From NCBI GenBank assembly GCA_013152655.1, contig JAADFW010000145.1:1-56845 (forward strand): a stretch of 56,845 nt of DNA, in the 5' to 3' direction. The DNA comes from Chlorobiota bacterium (GTDB lineage: Bacteria; Bacteroidota; Bacteroidia; Bacteroidales; B39-G9). A model generated the notes under the pieces. That model saw only the letters and a program-made list of their open reading frames with translations. It did no database searches and had not been told where the DNA came from. A program made the translations under genes and the position numbers. How positions within the stretch are numbered: the stretch's first letter is position 1; each line of letters begins with the position of its first letter. Of the stretch, positions 16,494 through 25,630 are shown piece after piece.

Positions 16494-19241
16494 ATGAAAA
16501 AAATACTTAACATTTTTATTTCCATGCAATCCATGGCAGCACTTTTAATCATTTTTGCCACATCTATGGCAGTTGCTACTTTTGTAGAGAATGATTTTGG
16601 TGCTATTGCTTCAAAAGCTGCAATTTATAATACCTGGTGGTTTAACCTTATTTTATTTTTACTCTCGGTAAATATGATTGGCAATATTTTTATTTATAAA
16701 TTATATTCCTTGAAAAAACTACCCATGTTCACTTTTCACGTAGCTTTTATTATAATTATTGCAGGAGCAGCTGTAACCCGATTTATAAGTTATGAAGGGA
16801 TGATGCATATTCGTGAGAATGATTCTTCAAACAAAATGGTTACCAGCAACACTTTTATTAGCATTGATGCACAATCAGGCAATGAAAAATACAATAAAGT
16901 AAAAACCGTTTATTTCTCAGCTATCACAAAAAACAGGTTTAAAGATAATTTTAAAATCAATGGTAAAAAAGTAACTGTTAAAACTATCAGGTATATTCAG
17001 AATACCGGAAAACAACAAAACGGACTTGATGCTTGCCTGTTTGAAGTAACTGTTGACGGAAATAAGCAAAAAGTAAAAGCATGGGGAAAATCAGGGACTG
17101 TACAAAAGGCACAAGAATTTACTTTTAATGATGTACAGTTTAAAATTTATTACGGTTCAATGTATTATACTATTCCCTTTAGCATTGCCTTAAAAGATTT
17201 TCAACTGGAACGATATCCCGGCTCAAACAGCCCTTCATCTTATGCAAGTGAAGTCATTTTAATTGATAAAGAAAAACAAGTTGAAAAACCTTTCAGAATA
17301 TACATGAATCATGTTTTAGACTATCGTGGCTATCGTTTTTTTCAATCTTCGTATGACCAGGATGAAAAAGGCACTATATTGTCAGTAAACCATGACAAGG
17401 CCGGAACACTTTTAACATATCTCGGCTACATTTTACTGGCAGTAGGAATGTTATTTACTTTGTTTAGTAAAAGCAGCCGGTTTTTGGCAGTTGCAAAAGA
17501 ATCTTCAAATTTACATTTGTCGAGAATTGCTAAAACAGTTTTATTAGGAATATTTCTGGGTTCACTTAGTTTTTCACCGGCAACAATTTATGCACAAAAA
17601 GAAAATGTTAAAATAATTGATGCCAGCCATGCTAAAAAATTTGGTGAACTTTTAGTCCTCGACAGAAATGGCCGAATAAAACCCATGAATACAATGACAA
17701 GCGAAGTGTTACGTAAAGTAGCTCGTAAAGACCGTTTTCTGGGTATGAATTCCGATCAGGTTTTTTTAAGTATGATTTCAGACCCGGTAACTTGGCAAAA
17801 TACTAAAATGATTCGCATATCTGACCCTGAATTAAAAGATTTTCTTAAGATTGATGGCAAATTTGCCTCTTATGCCGATATGATTGACCAGGAAAGCAAC
17901 CAATATCTATTAGGCAAATTTGTAAATGCTGCATACAATAAAAAACCATCAATGAGAAACAAGTTTGATAAATATGTAATGAAGGTTGACGAAAGAATGA
18001 ATGTTTGTTATATGGTTTACATGGGTAATTTTTTAAATATTTTCCCTGTTCCAAATGACCCTAACCAAAACTGGGCTTCGGTTAATGAGCATAAACATGA
18101 CTTTGTAGGCGAAGATTCTATATTTGTTGCAAATATATTTTCATTATATATCAATTCTTTACAAGAAGCTGTAAAAACAGGGGACTATAACAAAGCTGAT
18201 GAAAATTTAGATTATATTAAAAAATTCCAGCAAAAATATGCAGCATCTATTATACCCTCACAATCCAGAATTAAGTTTGAAATATGGTACAATCATTTAA
18301 ACTTGTTTGAAAGAATTTCATTTGTTTACGGAATTATAGGCTTTGTAATGCTTATTGCCCTGTTTATGAATGTTTTAATACCAACTCTAAAAGTAAAATT
18401 AGTAGTCAACATAAGTACTATTATTATTTTTGTTTCATTTATATTGCATACAATGGGTTTATTAGCCCGCTGGTATGTAGCCGGCCATGCCCCGTGGAGT
18501 AATGGTTACGAATCAATGATCTACATTTCGTGGGCCACAGTACTAGCAGGTTTCATATTTATGAAACGCTCTCCTATTTCATTATCGGCAACTTCGCTTT
18601 TGGCTTTTTTAATACTGTTTGTTGCTCATATGAACTGGCTTGACCCGCAAATAACCAATCTTGTTCCGGTTTTAAACTCATATTGGCTATCAATACACGT
18701 TGCAATTATTACTGCAAGTTACGGATTTTTAGCTCTTGGGTCATTAATCGGATTTTTGGTGCTTTTACTAATGATATTCAGAACTAATAAAAATGCTGCT
18801 AATATCAGTTTAACAATAAAAGAATTGGGTTTAGTAAATGAAATGACTTTAACAGTTGGCTTATTTTTATTAACCATTGGAACATTCTTAGGTGGTGTGT
18901 GGGCAAATGAATCATGGGGAAGATACTGGGGTTGGGACCCAAAAGAAACATGGGCTTTAATTACCGTTATTGTTTATTCATTTATTGTACACATGCGTTT
19001 AATTCCCGGCTTAAAAGGTACTTATTCTTTTAATGTAGCATCTATACTGGGCTATGGCTCTGTAATTATGACTTATTTTGGAGTAAATTATTATTTGTCA
19101 GGATTGCACTCTTATGCAAGCGGTGATCCTGTTCCGGTTCCTGTTTTTGTTTATTATACAATTGCAATTGTTGTTGTTGTTGCTATTGTAGCCTATTTAA
19201 ATGAAAGAAAATATAAAGATATAAACGAACCAACAGGATAG
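16494..19241 (+). CDS. Cytochrome c biogenesis fusion protein ResB-CcsA (CcsBA, system II)
   Basis: System II haem-attachment synthase of 915 residues, with both halves in one chain. The N-terminal ResB-like part has membrane segments around residues 10-90, a large periplasmic domain and a further segment near LLTYLGYILLAVGMLFTLF. The C-terminal CcsA part from about residue 600 carries the WWD-type motif WGRYWGWDPKETWAL near residue 806 and flanking His (HAPWSNGYESM, HVAIITASYG). It exports haem and joins it to CxxCH motifs. Being beside actA and actE, which have eight such motifs in total, it fits maturation of this complex. A strong terminator follows. Confidence 0.95.
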   Translation: MKKILNIFISMQSMAALLIIFATSMAVATFVENDFGAIASKAAIYNTWWFNLILFLLSVNMIGNIFIYKLYSLKKLPMFTFHVAFIIIIAGAAVTRFISYEGMMHIRENDSSNKMVTSNTFISIDAQSGNEKYNKVKTVYFSAITKNRFKDNFKINGKKVTVKTIRYIQNTGKQQNGLDACLFEVTVDGNKQKVKAWGKSGTVQKAQEFTFNDVQFKIYYGSMYYTIPFSIALKDFQLERYPGSNSPSSYASEVILIDKEKQVEKPFRIYMNHVLDYRGYRFFQSSYDQDEKGTILSVNHDKAGTLLTYLGYILLAVGMLFTLFSKSSRFLAVAKESSNLHLSRIAKTVLLGIFLGSLSFSPATIYAQKENVKIIDASHAKKFGELLVLDRNGRIKPMNTMTSEVLRKVARKDRFLGMNSDQVFLSMISDPVTWQNTKMIRISDPELKDFLKIDGKFASYADMIDQESNQYLLGKFVNAAYNKKPSMRNKFDKYVMKVDERMNVCYMVYMGNFLNIFPVPNDPNQNWASVNEHKHDFVGEDSIFVANIFSLYINSLQEAVKTGDYNKADENLDYIKKFQQKYAASIIPSQSRIKFEIWYNHLNLFERISFVYGIIGFVMLIALFMNVLIPTLKVKLVVNISTIIIFVSFILHTMGLLARWYVAGHAPWSNGYESMIYISWATVLAGFIFMKRSPISLSATSLLAFLILFVAHMNWLDPQITNLVPVLNSYWLSIHVAIITASYGFLALGSLIGFLVLLLMIFRTNKNAANISLTIKELGLVNEMTLTVGLFLLTIGTFLGGVWANESWGRYWGWDPKETWALITVIVYSFIVHMRLIPGLKGTYSFNVASILGYGSVIMTYFGVNYYLSGLHSYASGDPVPVPVFVYYTIAIVVVVAIVAYLNERKYKDINEPTG

Positions 19242-19272
19242 GTTTACTGTGTATATACAAAAAAACCAAAAT

Positions 19273-19306
19273 AAAAAGCCGGAAAAAGATTTCGGCTTTT
19301 TATTTT
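19273..19306 (+). terminator. Rho-independent terminator after ccsBA
   Basis: Exact 9-bp arms AAAAAGCCG and CGGCTTTTT around an 11-nt loop, followed by TATTTTG. It lies about 30 bp after the ccsBA stop. Confidence 0.85.
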
Positions 19307-19503
19307 GTAATCAAATTTATTATCATAATTTGGCGATAAATTTTTGAAATTTGCAGGCTAAACAGTTATACTTTTAAAAAAATATATATAAATAATGATA
19401 GTACTAATTGTAAATATTAATTTTTTTGTATATTTAATCTGTTTTAATAAAGCTCAATAGTTTTTTGAATTTTTCAATTTAAATTAATATATCATATTGT
19501 ATC

Positions 19504-19887
19504 ATGAATGCTATTAATATTGAAGGAACAAGCCATACGCCTAAAGTAGTGCTTGATAAGGAAAAAGAAATATTTGAAATTTCAGGTCAATCGCTACCGG
19601 AAAATGTAGCTTCTTTTTTTGCACCTATTTTTGAATGGTTGGATGAATATGCTAATAATCCAAATGAAAACTCGATTGTAACATTTCAAATGGAATATTT
19701 TAATACAGCTTCATCAAAAATGATTTATGAAATTCTAAATAAATTTGATGAATTATTTAACAAAGGAAATAATGTAAAAATTATTTGGAAATTTGATGAA
19801 GAAGACGAAGACATGGAAGAGGCAGGAGAAGAATATGCTGATATGATTGACGTTCCTGTTGAACTTGTTAGTTACACTGTTGATTAA
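19504..19887 (+). CDS. SiaC-family regulatory phosphoprotein (DUF1987)
   Basis: A 127-residue acidic protein matching DUF1987. It includes the ...FEWLDEYANNPN...FQMEYFNTASSKMIYEIL stretch with Thr68 in YFNTASSK, the position phosphorylated in SiaC of Pseudomonas. In that organism a phosphatase (SiaA) and a kinase (SiaB) switch SiaC, which binds a diguanylate cyclase. No SiaA or SiaB homologue is in this window, so any partners are elsewhere. It is a single-gene unit, with a terminator on each side (19273 and 19911). Confidence 0.85.
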   Translation: MNAINIEGTSHTPKVVLDKEKEIFEISGQSLPENVASFFAPIFEWLDEYANNPNENSIVTFQMEYFNTASSKMIYEILNKFDELFNKGNNVKIIWKFDEEDEDMEEAGEEYADMIDVPVELVSYTVD

Positions 19888-19910
19888 TTATTTGTCGCAA
19901 TATTTTATTT

Positions 19911-19943
19911 AAATCTTCTATACAAACATAGAAGATTTTTTTT
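19911..19943 (+). terminator. Rho-independent terminator after the DUF1987 gene
   Basis: Perfect 11-bp arms AAATCTTCTAT and ATAGAAGATTT around a 6-nt loop, running into eight Ts. It separates the DUF1987 gene from the cyclophilin gene. Confidence 0.92.
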
Positions 19944-19956
19944 AGCCCTTTTTTTT

Positions 19957-20751
19957 ATGCATCAAAAACTTTTGTTTGCTTTTATATTGATTTTTATTTT
20001 AACAAATTGCAAACAAAATAAACAACCTCCCACTAAAAAAATTATTAAGCAATCAACACAATTACCAGCAAAACAAAAATCTAAGGTAATTGTTGAAAAA
20101 AAAACAGATGCTTTAAAGCTAACAAACAAAAATATTATATCGTTTCTAACAAATTATGGGAAACATAATCCGGAAAATAAAGTTATTATTAAAACCGACT
20201 ATGGAAATATAATCCTTAAATTATATAAAAAAACACCTCTTCACAGAGCAAATTTCATTCGTTTGGTAAAATCAGGATTTTACAATAATACACTATTTTA
20301 CAGAATAGTATCTGGTTTTATTATACAAGGAGGTGATTCTGATGAGCCGGATAGAAAACAATTAAAAAATAAGGCTGGAAAATATACAATCCCTTCTGAA
20401 TTTAATCCAAATTTCTTCCATAAAAAAGGAGCATTAGCTATGACACGCAGCTATAAAAACAATCCGAATAAACGCTCCTCGCCATTCGATTTTTATATTG
20501 TACAGGGTGAGAAATACAACAATTTTCAACTAGATGCTTTTGAAAATGAATATAATATAAAAATAAGTCAATATAAAAGATCAATTTATAAAAAGTACGG
20601 AGGAGCACCCCATCTTGATGGAGAACATACTGTTTTTGGAGAGGTAATTTCAGGATTTGAAACCATTGACAAAATTGCTTCTGTTAAAGTTGACAGGTCT
20701 GACTGGCCTGTAAAAGATGTTTATATCAAAAGTATAGAAATACTAAACTAA
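19957..20751 (+). CDS. Cyclophilin-type peptidyl-prolyl cis-trans isomerase, lipoprotein
   Basis: Catalyses proline isomerisation during folding of envelope proteins. A signal peptide ends in LTNC (residue 18), giving a probable lipid anchor, followed by a Lys/Gln-rich linker of about 50 residues. The cyclophilin domain spans roughly residues 72-264. It contains VIIKTDYGNIILKLY, FYNNTLFYRIVSGFIIQGGD (the catalytic Arg lies in the FYRI segment), KGALAMTR and DGEHTVFGEV. The start follows a terminator T tract by 13 bp. Its stop codon overlaps the end of the convergent DUF4956 gene by 4 bp. Confidence 0.92.
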   Translation: MHQKLLFAFILIFILTNCKQNKQPPTKKIIKQSTQLPAKQKSKVIVEKKTDALKLTNKNIISFLTNYGKHNPENKVIIKTDYGNIILKLYKKTPLHRANFIRLVKSGFYNNTLFYRIVSGFIIQGGDSDEPDRKQLKNKAGKYTIPSEFNPNFFHKKGALAMTRSYKNNPNKRSSPFDFYIVQGEKYNNFQLDAFENEYNIKISQYKRSIYKKYGGAPHLDGEHTVFGEVISGFETIDKIASVKVDRSDWPVKDVYIKSIEILN

Positions 20752-21446
20752 TTGTCTTTATCTTTTTGTTGGTCAGTATCTTCAATATTTATAAAATTGA
20801 CTTTAGAATCTTCATCTCTATAAAAAATTCTTATGCGGGCAATATCACGCATAAAATCAATACGCCCAATTTCAATTTTTCTAATTTTTAATCCTGTTCT
20901 CTGCTCAAGGTCTTGTAGTAATAATTTTCTGTTTTCGGGTTTTATTAACTCAATTTTTTCATAAATAATAGTTTTTCTTAATTCAACTTTATTAAATATT
21001 ACTTTTTCAAATAAAGCTAAAACTCCAAGAATTAATAAGTTTGCTGTGATTAATTCTATATAACTAATTTTTTTGCTAGTAAGAGAATTAATTATTGAAA
21101 TACCAATGATGACAAATAAATATGTCATTTCCTTTATTGGAATCTGACTTGTTCTATACCTTATTATTCCAAATACAGCAAATAAACCAAGCGCAAAACC
21201 AAGTTGAAGCTTAACATTTTCTAACAAAAAACACAACATAAATATAGTTGTGCTCATTAATATATATGTAAAATAGTAATCTATGCGCCTTCTTGAGGGA
21301 TAATAAAAATACCTGACAATAATTCCAATTATCAAAAAATTGAAAAAGAAACGAATTAAAAGCTCAAAAAAATCAGGTGTGTCAATCAATTTAATCCCAA
21401 ATAATTTAATGTCCAAAAATGTTGTAATAATGTAAGAAGGTTCCAT
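20748..21446 (-). CDS. DUF4956 membrane protein
   Basis: The family signature FALGLFAVFGIIRYRTSQIPIKEMTYLFVIIGIS is clear around residues 83-116. About six membrane segments are followed by a cytosolic C-terminal domain of about 80 residues with GLKIRKIEIGRIDFMRDIARIRIFY. The function of DUF4956 is unknown; it often sits near VTC-type polyphosphate polymerases or CotH-like genes, none of which is present here. It is the last gene of the unit running from the nucleoside transporter, 11 bp after the preceding gene. Confidence 0.85.
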   Translation of the reverse strand: MEPSYIITTFLDIKLFGIKLIDTPDFFELLIRFFFNFLIIGIIVRYFYYPSRRRIDYYFTYILMSTTIFMLCFLLENVKLQLGFALGLFAVFGIIRYRTSQIPIKEMTYLFVIIGISIINSLTSKKISYIELITANLLILGVLALFEKVIFNKVELRKTIIYEKIELIKPENRKLLLQDLEQRTGLKIRKIEIGRIDFMRDIARIRIFYRDEDSKVNFINIEDTDQQKDKDN

Positions 21447-21457
21447 AGTAATACGTT

Positions 21458-21883
21458 TTATTCTTTTTCTATATCCGCTTTTTTATAAATATATTCTTCT
21501 TTTAATACTAGCTTCCCTTTATTATCATAAACAAGTTTAGCCATTTTAAGTTTTCCGGTATAAACATATTTGTTTACCTTTTTTACTTTTCCGTTTGCAA
21601 AATAAAATGTCCGTGTTAATAAATTGTCCCTTTCATCATATATGCTTTCAGTGTGCTTCTTAATTTTTCCATCTTTATCATAATTAATCTCTTCAATTAT
21701 ATTCCCTTTTTTGTCATAATTAACAATTTTTTTTACCCTTGTTTTTTCAATTCCTGTGGTAGAATCATATACAATGGTTTTAATACTCATTATTTTTTCT
21801 TCCTTAATATCCTTCTTTGATTGTGATATTCCGGTGAATGAAACAAATAAAAATAATAATAAAGGCAGATAAATTCTTACCAT
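21458..21883 (-). CDS. Secreted YD/RHS-like repeat protein, function unknown
   Basis: A 141-residue protein with a signal peptide (MVRIYLPLLLFLFVSFTGISQ) and about four imperfect repeats of the form YDxxGKI..E..YD: KIVNYDKKGNIIEE, INYDKDGKIKKH, SIYDERDNLLTR and LVYDNKGKLVLKE. Such repeats make extended beta structure, as in RHS/YD or MORN-like proteins. It is far too small to be an Rhs toxin. It is 47 bp after folA and 11 bp before the DUF4956 gene, so it is probably transcribed with both. The two may act together at the envelope, but this is only context. Confidence 0.65.
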   Translation of the reverse strand: MVRIYLPLLLFLFVSFTGISQSKKDIKEEKIMSIKTIVYDSTTGIEKTRVKKIVNYDKKGNIIEEINYDKDGKIKKHTESIYDERDNLLTRTFYFANGKVKKVNKYVYTGKLKMAKLVYDNKGKLVLKEEYIYKKADIEKE

Positions 21884-21930
21884 AATTCTATTGTATAAAA
21901 TATTAAAAAATATATTGGCAAAAAACTAAG

Positions 21931-22431
21931 TTATGCTTTATTTTCTGTTTTGCGGATATAATTTCTAAATGAATATGCCAATTTGTTTTTCTCATCAGGT
22001 TGATGAATTTCTTCCATATCTAACTGCCATTTATCCCTGTCAATCTCAATAAAAAAAGTATCACCAACAAAATCCTTATGAATACGGGTAATATACAATT
22101 TGTCAGCTATATCTATAGCTTGTTTATAAACAGTACCTCCACCAAGAATAAAAACCTCCTTTTGTCCGTTAGCAAAATTAATAGCTTCTTCAAGCGAATG
22201 AACAATATAACAACCCTCTGCTTTGTAATTCTTGTTAGAAGTAATTATTATATTAGTACGATTCGGCAATGGCTTTCCTACCGACTCATAGGTTTTTCTT
22301 CCCATAATAATATAATGGCCGGAAGTTATTTGTTTAAACCGTTTTAAATCTGCCGGCAAATGCCAAATTAACTGATTTTTATATCCAATAACATTATTTT
22401 CAGCTACAGCAACTATTATTGAAATAATCAT
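21931..22431 (-). CDS. folA: Dihydrofolate reductase
   Basis: NADPH-dependent reduction of dihydrofolate to tetrahydrofolate in the cytoplasm. Seen: IISIIVAVAENNVIGYKNQLIWHLPADLKRFKQIT at the start (substrate loop with the catalytic acidic residue in the PADLK segment), IIMGRKTYESVGKPLPNRTNIIIT (NADPH binding) and VFILGGGTVYKQAI. It has 166 residues. It lies 14 bp after thyA, whose reaction produces the dihydrofolate that this enzyme recycles, so the two are a metabolic and transcriptional pair. Confidence 0.97.
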   Translation of the reverse strand: MIISIIVAVAENNVIGYKNQLIWHLPADLKRFKQITSGHYIIMGRKTYESVGKPLPNRTNIIITSNKNYKAEGCYIVHSLEEAINFANGQKEVFILGGGTVYKQAIDIADKLYITRIHKDFVGDTFFIEIDRDKWQLDMEEIHQPDEKNKLAYSFRNYIRKTENKA

Positions 22432-22445
22432 CTTTTTATAAATTT

Positions 22446-23240
22446 TTAAACAGAAATAGCACCCTTTATATGTGGATGTGGGTTATAATTAACAACTTCA
22501 AAATCTTCATATTTAAAATCAAAAATATTCTTAATTGCTTTATTTATTTTCATTTCTGGCAATTGTCTTGTTTCTCTTGTTAGTTGAAGTTTACTTTGAT
22601 TAATATGATTTAAATAAATATGAGCATCGCCAAGTGTATGAATAAATTCATAGGCTTCTAACCCTGTAACTTGTGCAACCATCATAGTAAGTAAGGCATA
22701 AGAGGCTATATTGAAAGGAACACCAAGAAAAGCATCTGCACTACGTTGGTATAATTGACAAGATAATTTCCCGTTTGCCACATAAAACTGAAATAAAATA
22801 TGACACGGAGGTAAAGCCATATTTTCAAGATCGCCAACATTCCATGCACTAACTATATGACGACGAGAATTAGGATTGCTTTTTAATCCTTCTATTAATT
22901 TTGATATCTGATCAATTGATTGCTCATTTTCAACCGGCCACGACCTCCACTGGTATCCATAAATATGCCCTAATTCACCATCTTTATCAGCCCATTCATT
23001 CCAAATTTTCACCCCGTTTTCATTCAAATAACTAACATTTGTTTCGCCTTTTAAAAACCACAGTAATTCGTAAATAATAGACTTTAAATGTAATTTTTTT
23101 GTTGTTAGTAAGGGGAATCCTTCCTGAAGATTAAAACGCATTTGATATCCAAAAACACTTGTAGTTCCTGTACCGGTTCTGTCTTCTTTTTTTTCGCCAT
23201 TTTTTATTATATGATTCAAAAGGCCAAGATATTGCTTCAT
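22446..23240 (-). CDS. thyA: Thymidylate synthase (ThyA type)
   Basis: Makes dTMP from dUMP with methylene-tetrahydrofolate. The length is 264 residues and the catalytic Cys in [11 protein letters not shown] is at position 146, both exactly as in the classical enzyme. Other family motifs are [54 protein letters not shown] and DAHIYLNH. It lies 28 bp after the nucleoside transporter gene and 14 bp before folA. Confidence 0.98.
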   Translation of the reverse strand: MKQYLGLLNHIIKNGEKKEDRTGTGTTSVFGYQMRFNLQEGFPLLTTKKLHLKSIIYELLWFLKGETNVSYLNENGVKIWNEWADKDGELGHIYGYQWRSWPVENEQSIDQISKLIEGLKSNPNSRRHIVSAWNVGDLENMALPPCHILFQFYVANGKLSCQLYQRSADAFLGVPFNIASYALLTMMVAQVTGLEAYEFIHTLGDAHIYLNHINQSKLQLTRETRQLPEMKINKAIKNIFDFKYEDFEVVNYNPHPHIKGAISV

Positions 23241-23268
23241 CTTTTTAATTCTGTTACTTTAAAGTTTG

Positions 23269-24789
23269 TTAACCTAAAATCATCCCAACTATTGTAGCAG
23301 ACATTAATGACGCCAAAGTTCCTGCAAGTAATGCCCTTAATCCAAACTGCGATAAAAGAACCCTTTTCCCCGGGGCTAATGATCCAATTCCTCCAATTTG
23401 AATACCTATTGATGCAAAATTAGCAAATCCACATAACATATAGGTGGCCATAATAACAGATTTTTGTGAAGCAAAAGCACCGGCTTCCTTCAAATCTGCT
23501 AAACTTACATAACCAATAAATTCAGTCATTATAATTTTCTCACCCAACATTCTGCCTACAAGGGTTATGTCTTGTGTGGCAACACCTAACAACCACATTA
23601 ACGGGGCAAAAGCATAGCCCAAAATAAACTGTAGAGATAATTCTCTATATTGCCCGTGCGTAAAACTAGCAATTGAAGCGTTCAAGGATGTCCAGTCTCC
23701 TACTTTCAGAAAAACATAATTTAGCATAGCAATAAATGCTATAAAAACCAAAAGCATGGCTGCAACATTTACTGCTAAACGTAACCCTTCTCCTGTCCCA
23801 TTCGATATTGCATCTAATATATTTTTACCAATTCTATCTTTTGAAACATCAACACTTTTATCAATTTCTTTTGTTTGTGGTACAATTATTTTAGAAATAA
23901 CAACAACTCCAGGAGCTGCCATAATGGATGCTGCTAATAAATGCTTAGCAAAAATTAATCGCTGTACGGGGTCGTCTCCTCCTAAGAAGCTTATATAAAC
24001 AGCCAGTACACCACCAGCAAGAGTAGCCATGCCACCTGACATTACCAATAATATTTCCGACTTATTCATTTTTTCTAAATAAGCCTTTATCATTAATGGC
24101 GACTCGGTTTGTCCTAAAAAAATATTTCCTGCTACAGACAGGCTTTCAGCACCTGATAGATGTAATAGCTTTGTCATTACCCAAGCCATTCCGTAAACAA
24201 CTTTTTGTATTATACCAAGATAGAATAAAACGCTTGTTAAAGCAGAGAAAAATATTATAGTTGGAAGAATTGTAATTGCAAAATTTAAAAGTGGAGATTC
24301 AATTTTACCAGTTCCAAATGATTTAAAAAGAAATATGGTTCCTGCATTTGTAAAATCCAATATTTTCACAAAAAGCTTTCCAATTATTTCAAAAAATTCT
24401 TGTATGAAAGGAACATATAATACCCCAATAGCAAGAAGAATTTGTATGGTTAATCCGGTTAAAACTACTTTCCAGGAAACAGCCTTGCGGTTAGAACTAA
24501 ATAAATAAGCAATACCTATTAATACTATCATACCCAACAAACCACGAAGCAATGATTTTAAACTAAATCCGGCACCAATTTTAGCAGCAACATTATATTG
24601 ATGCTTCTTGATTGGTTCAATTACTTTTGTTGATTGCACATTTTCTACTACTTTACCGGAATCAGTTATTGCAACACGCTCGTTTTTATTAATAACTGAA
24701 TCATTATTATTGGTTTGTTTTATTACAGCAAAAACTGATAAACTAATTAGTAAAATAAAAATTGTGAAAAATATTCTTCGGTTTTTCAT
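23269..24789 (-). CDS. NupC/CNT-type concentrative nucleoside transporter with N-terminal extension
   Basis: Imports nucleosides with Na+ or H+. The CNT core from about residue 80 shows the family stretches GNIFLGQTESPLMIKAYLEKMNKSEILLVMSGGMATLAGG, LLAASIMAAPGVVVISKI and MLCGFANFASIGIQIGGIG. The chain is 506 residues. Bacterial CNTs are usually about 400, and the extra part is an N-terminal signal-like helix (MKNRRIFFTIFILLISLSVFA) plus a polar linker of about 60 residues. It leads the operon with thyA and folA, which fits salvage and synthesis of pyrimidine nucleotides. Confidence 0.94.
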   Translation of the reverse strand: MKNRRIFFTIFILLISLSVFAVIKQTNNNDSVINKNERVAITDSGKVVENVQSTKVIEPIKKHQYNVAAKIGAGFSLKSLLRGLLGMIVLIGIAYLFSSNRKAVSWKVVLTGLTIQILLAIGVLYVPFIQEFFEIIGKLFVKILDFTNAGTIFLFKSFGTGKIESPLLNFAITILPTIIFFSALTSVLFYLGIIQKVVYGMAWVMTKLLHLSGAESLSVAGNIFLGQTESPLMIKAYLEKMNKSEILLVMSGGMATLAGGVLAVYISFLGGDDPVQRLIFAKHLLAASIMAAPGVVVISKIIVPQTKEIDKSVDVSKDRIGKNILDAISNGTGEGLRLAVNVAAMLLVFIAFIAMLNYVFLKVGDWTSLNASIASFTHGQYRELSLQFILGYAFAPLMWLLGVATQDITLVGRMLGEKIIMTEFIGYVSLADLKEAGAFASQKSVIMATYMLCGFANFASIGIQIGGIGSLAPGKRVLLSQFGLRALLAGTLASLMSATIVGMILG

Positions 24790-24992
24790 TGTGTAACTTT
24801 AAATAATATAATTTGAAAATTGTCTTAATAAATTAAACACACAAGATAATTCAAATTTATTAATTATTAAATAACTTAATAATTATGATAACTAATTTAT
24901 TCTAAAAGTATTCAGGGTAATAAGCAATTGAGCATTGCTGAGAAAGTATTATAATAACTTTATGATATAACCTAAATATGTGTTATCAAATG

Positions 24993-25018
24993 AAAAAGGT
25001 AAAACGGCTACCTGTTTT
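24993..25018 (-). terminator. Probable terminator of the DUF151 gene
   Basis: On the minus strand, AGGTA and TACCT (25009-25013 and 24997-25001) form a 5-bp stem around a 7-nt loop, followed by TTTTT. The stem overlaps the TAG stop codon of the upstream gene. Short but well placed. Confidence 0.5.
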
Positions 25019-25628
25019 TTTCTCTCTTATTAATCTCATCTCTAATTAACGATGCCTTTTCATAATCTTCATTATCAATAGCTTTTTGAAGCATCTTTTC
25101 TAATTCCTTTTTTGTTTTATCTTTAAGTACATTGAACGGATCTGTGGTCTTTGGGTTAGCTTTTGCCTCTTTACTTACAGGGGGTTGCTTAATTTTACTA
25201 CGTTTTTTTTCTTTGTCAATATCTAAATAAATGCCTGCTTTTTCCATAATTTCTTCAGTAGTATAAATAGGACATTTAAACCGAATTGCTAAGGCTACCG
25301 CATCAGAAGTACGTGCATCAATTTTTATTCTATTATTGCCATTATCGCACACTAATTCAGAATAAAATATTCCTTCTTCCAATTTATAAACATTTACTTC
25401 TAAAAGATTAATATTAAAAGCAGTGGCAAAATTCAATAACAAATCATGTGTTAATGGCCTGGGAGGCTTTAAGCCTTCAAGTTCAATTGCAATTGACTGG
25501 GCTTCAAATCCGCCAATTATGATAGGTATCCTTCTTTTGCCATTTTCTTCACTTAAAACCAATGCATACGCTCCTGATTGCGTCTGACTATAAGATAACC
25601 CAAGGATGTTTAATAATATTTTACCCAT
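25008..25628 (-). CDS. Bifunctional nuclease family protein (DUF151) with C-terminal UVR motif
   Basis: The N-terminal ~130 residues match DUF151, a domain with reported DNase/RNase activity in plants and Mycobacterium: SGAYALVLSEENGKRRIPIIIGGFEAQSIAIELEG and DARTSDAVALAIRFKCPIY. The C-terminal KKELEKMLQKAIDNEDYEKASLIRDEI is a UvrB/UvrC (UVR) helical hairpin. The ORF track starts at 25649. That ATG lies inside the terminator hairpin 25638-25662, so the ATG at 25628 (MGKILLNILGL) is preferred, giving 206 residues. It is downstream of etfA on the same strand, but the hairpin probably separates them. Confidence 0.88.
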   Translation of the reverse strand: MGKILLNILGLSYSQTQSGAYALVLSEENGKRRIPIIIGGFEAQSIAIELEGLKPPRPLTHDLLLNFATAFNINLLEVNVYKLEEGIFYSELVCDNGNNRIKIDARTSDAVALAIRFKCPIYTTEEIMEKAGIYLDIDKEKKRSKIKQPPVSKEAKANPKTTDPFNVLKDKTKKELEKMLQKAIDNEDYEKASLIRDEINKREKNR

Positions 25629-25630
25629 AC

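Noticed and set aside
21458-21883. Rhs/YD-type polymorphic toxin
   Set aside because: Only about four short repeats, no C-terminal toxin domain and no immunity gene; too small.
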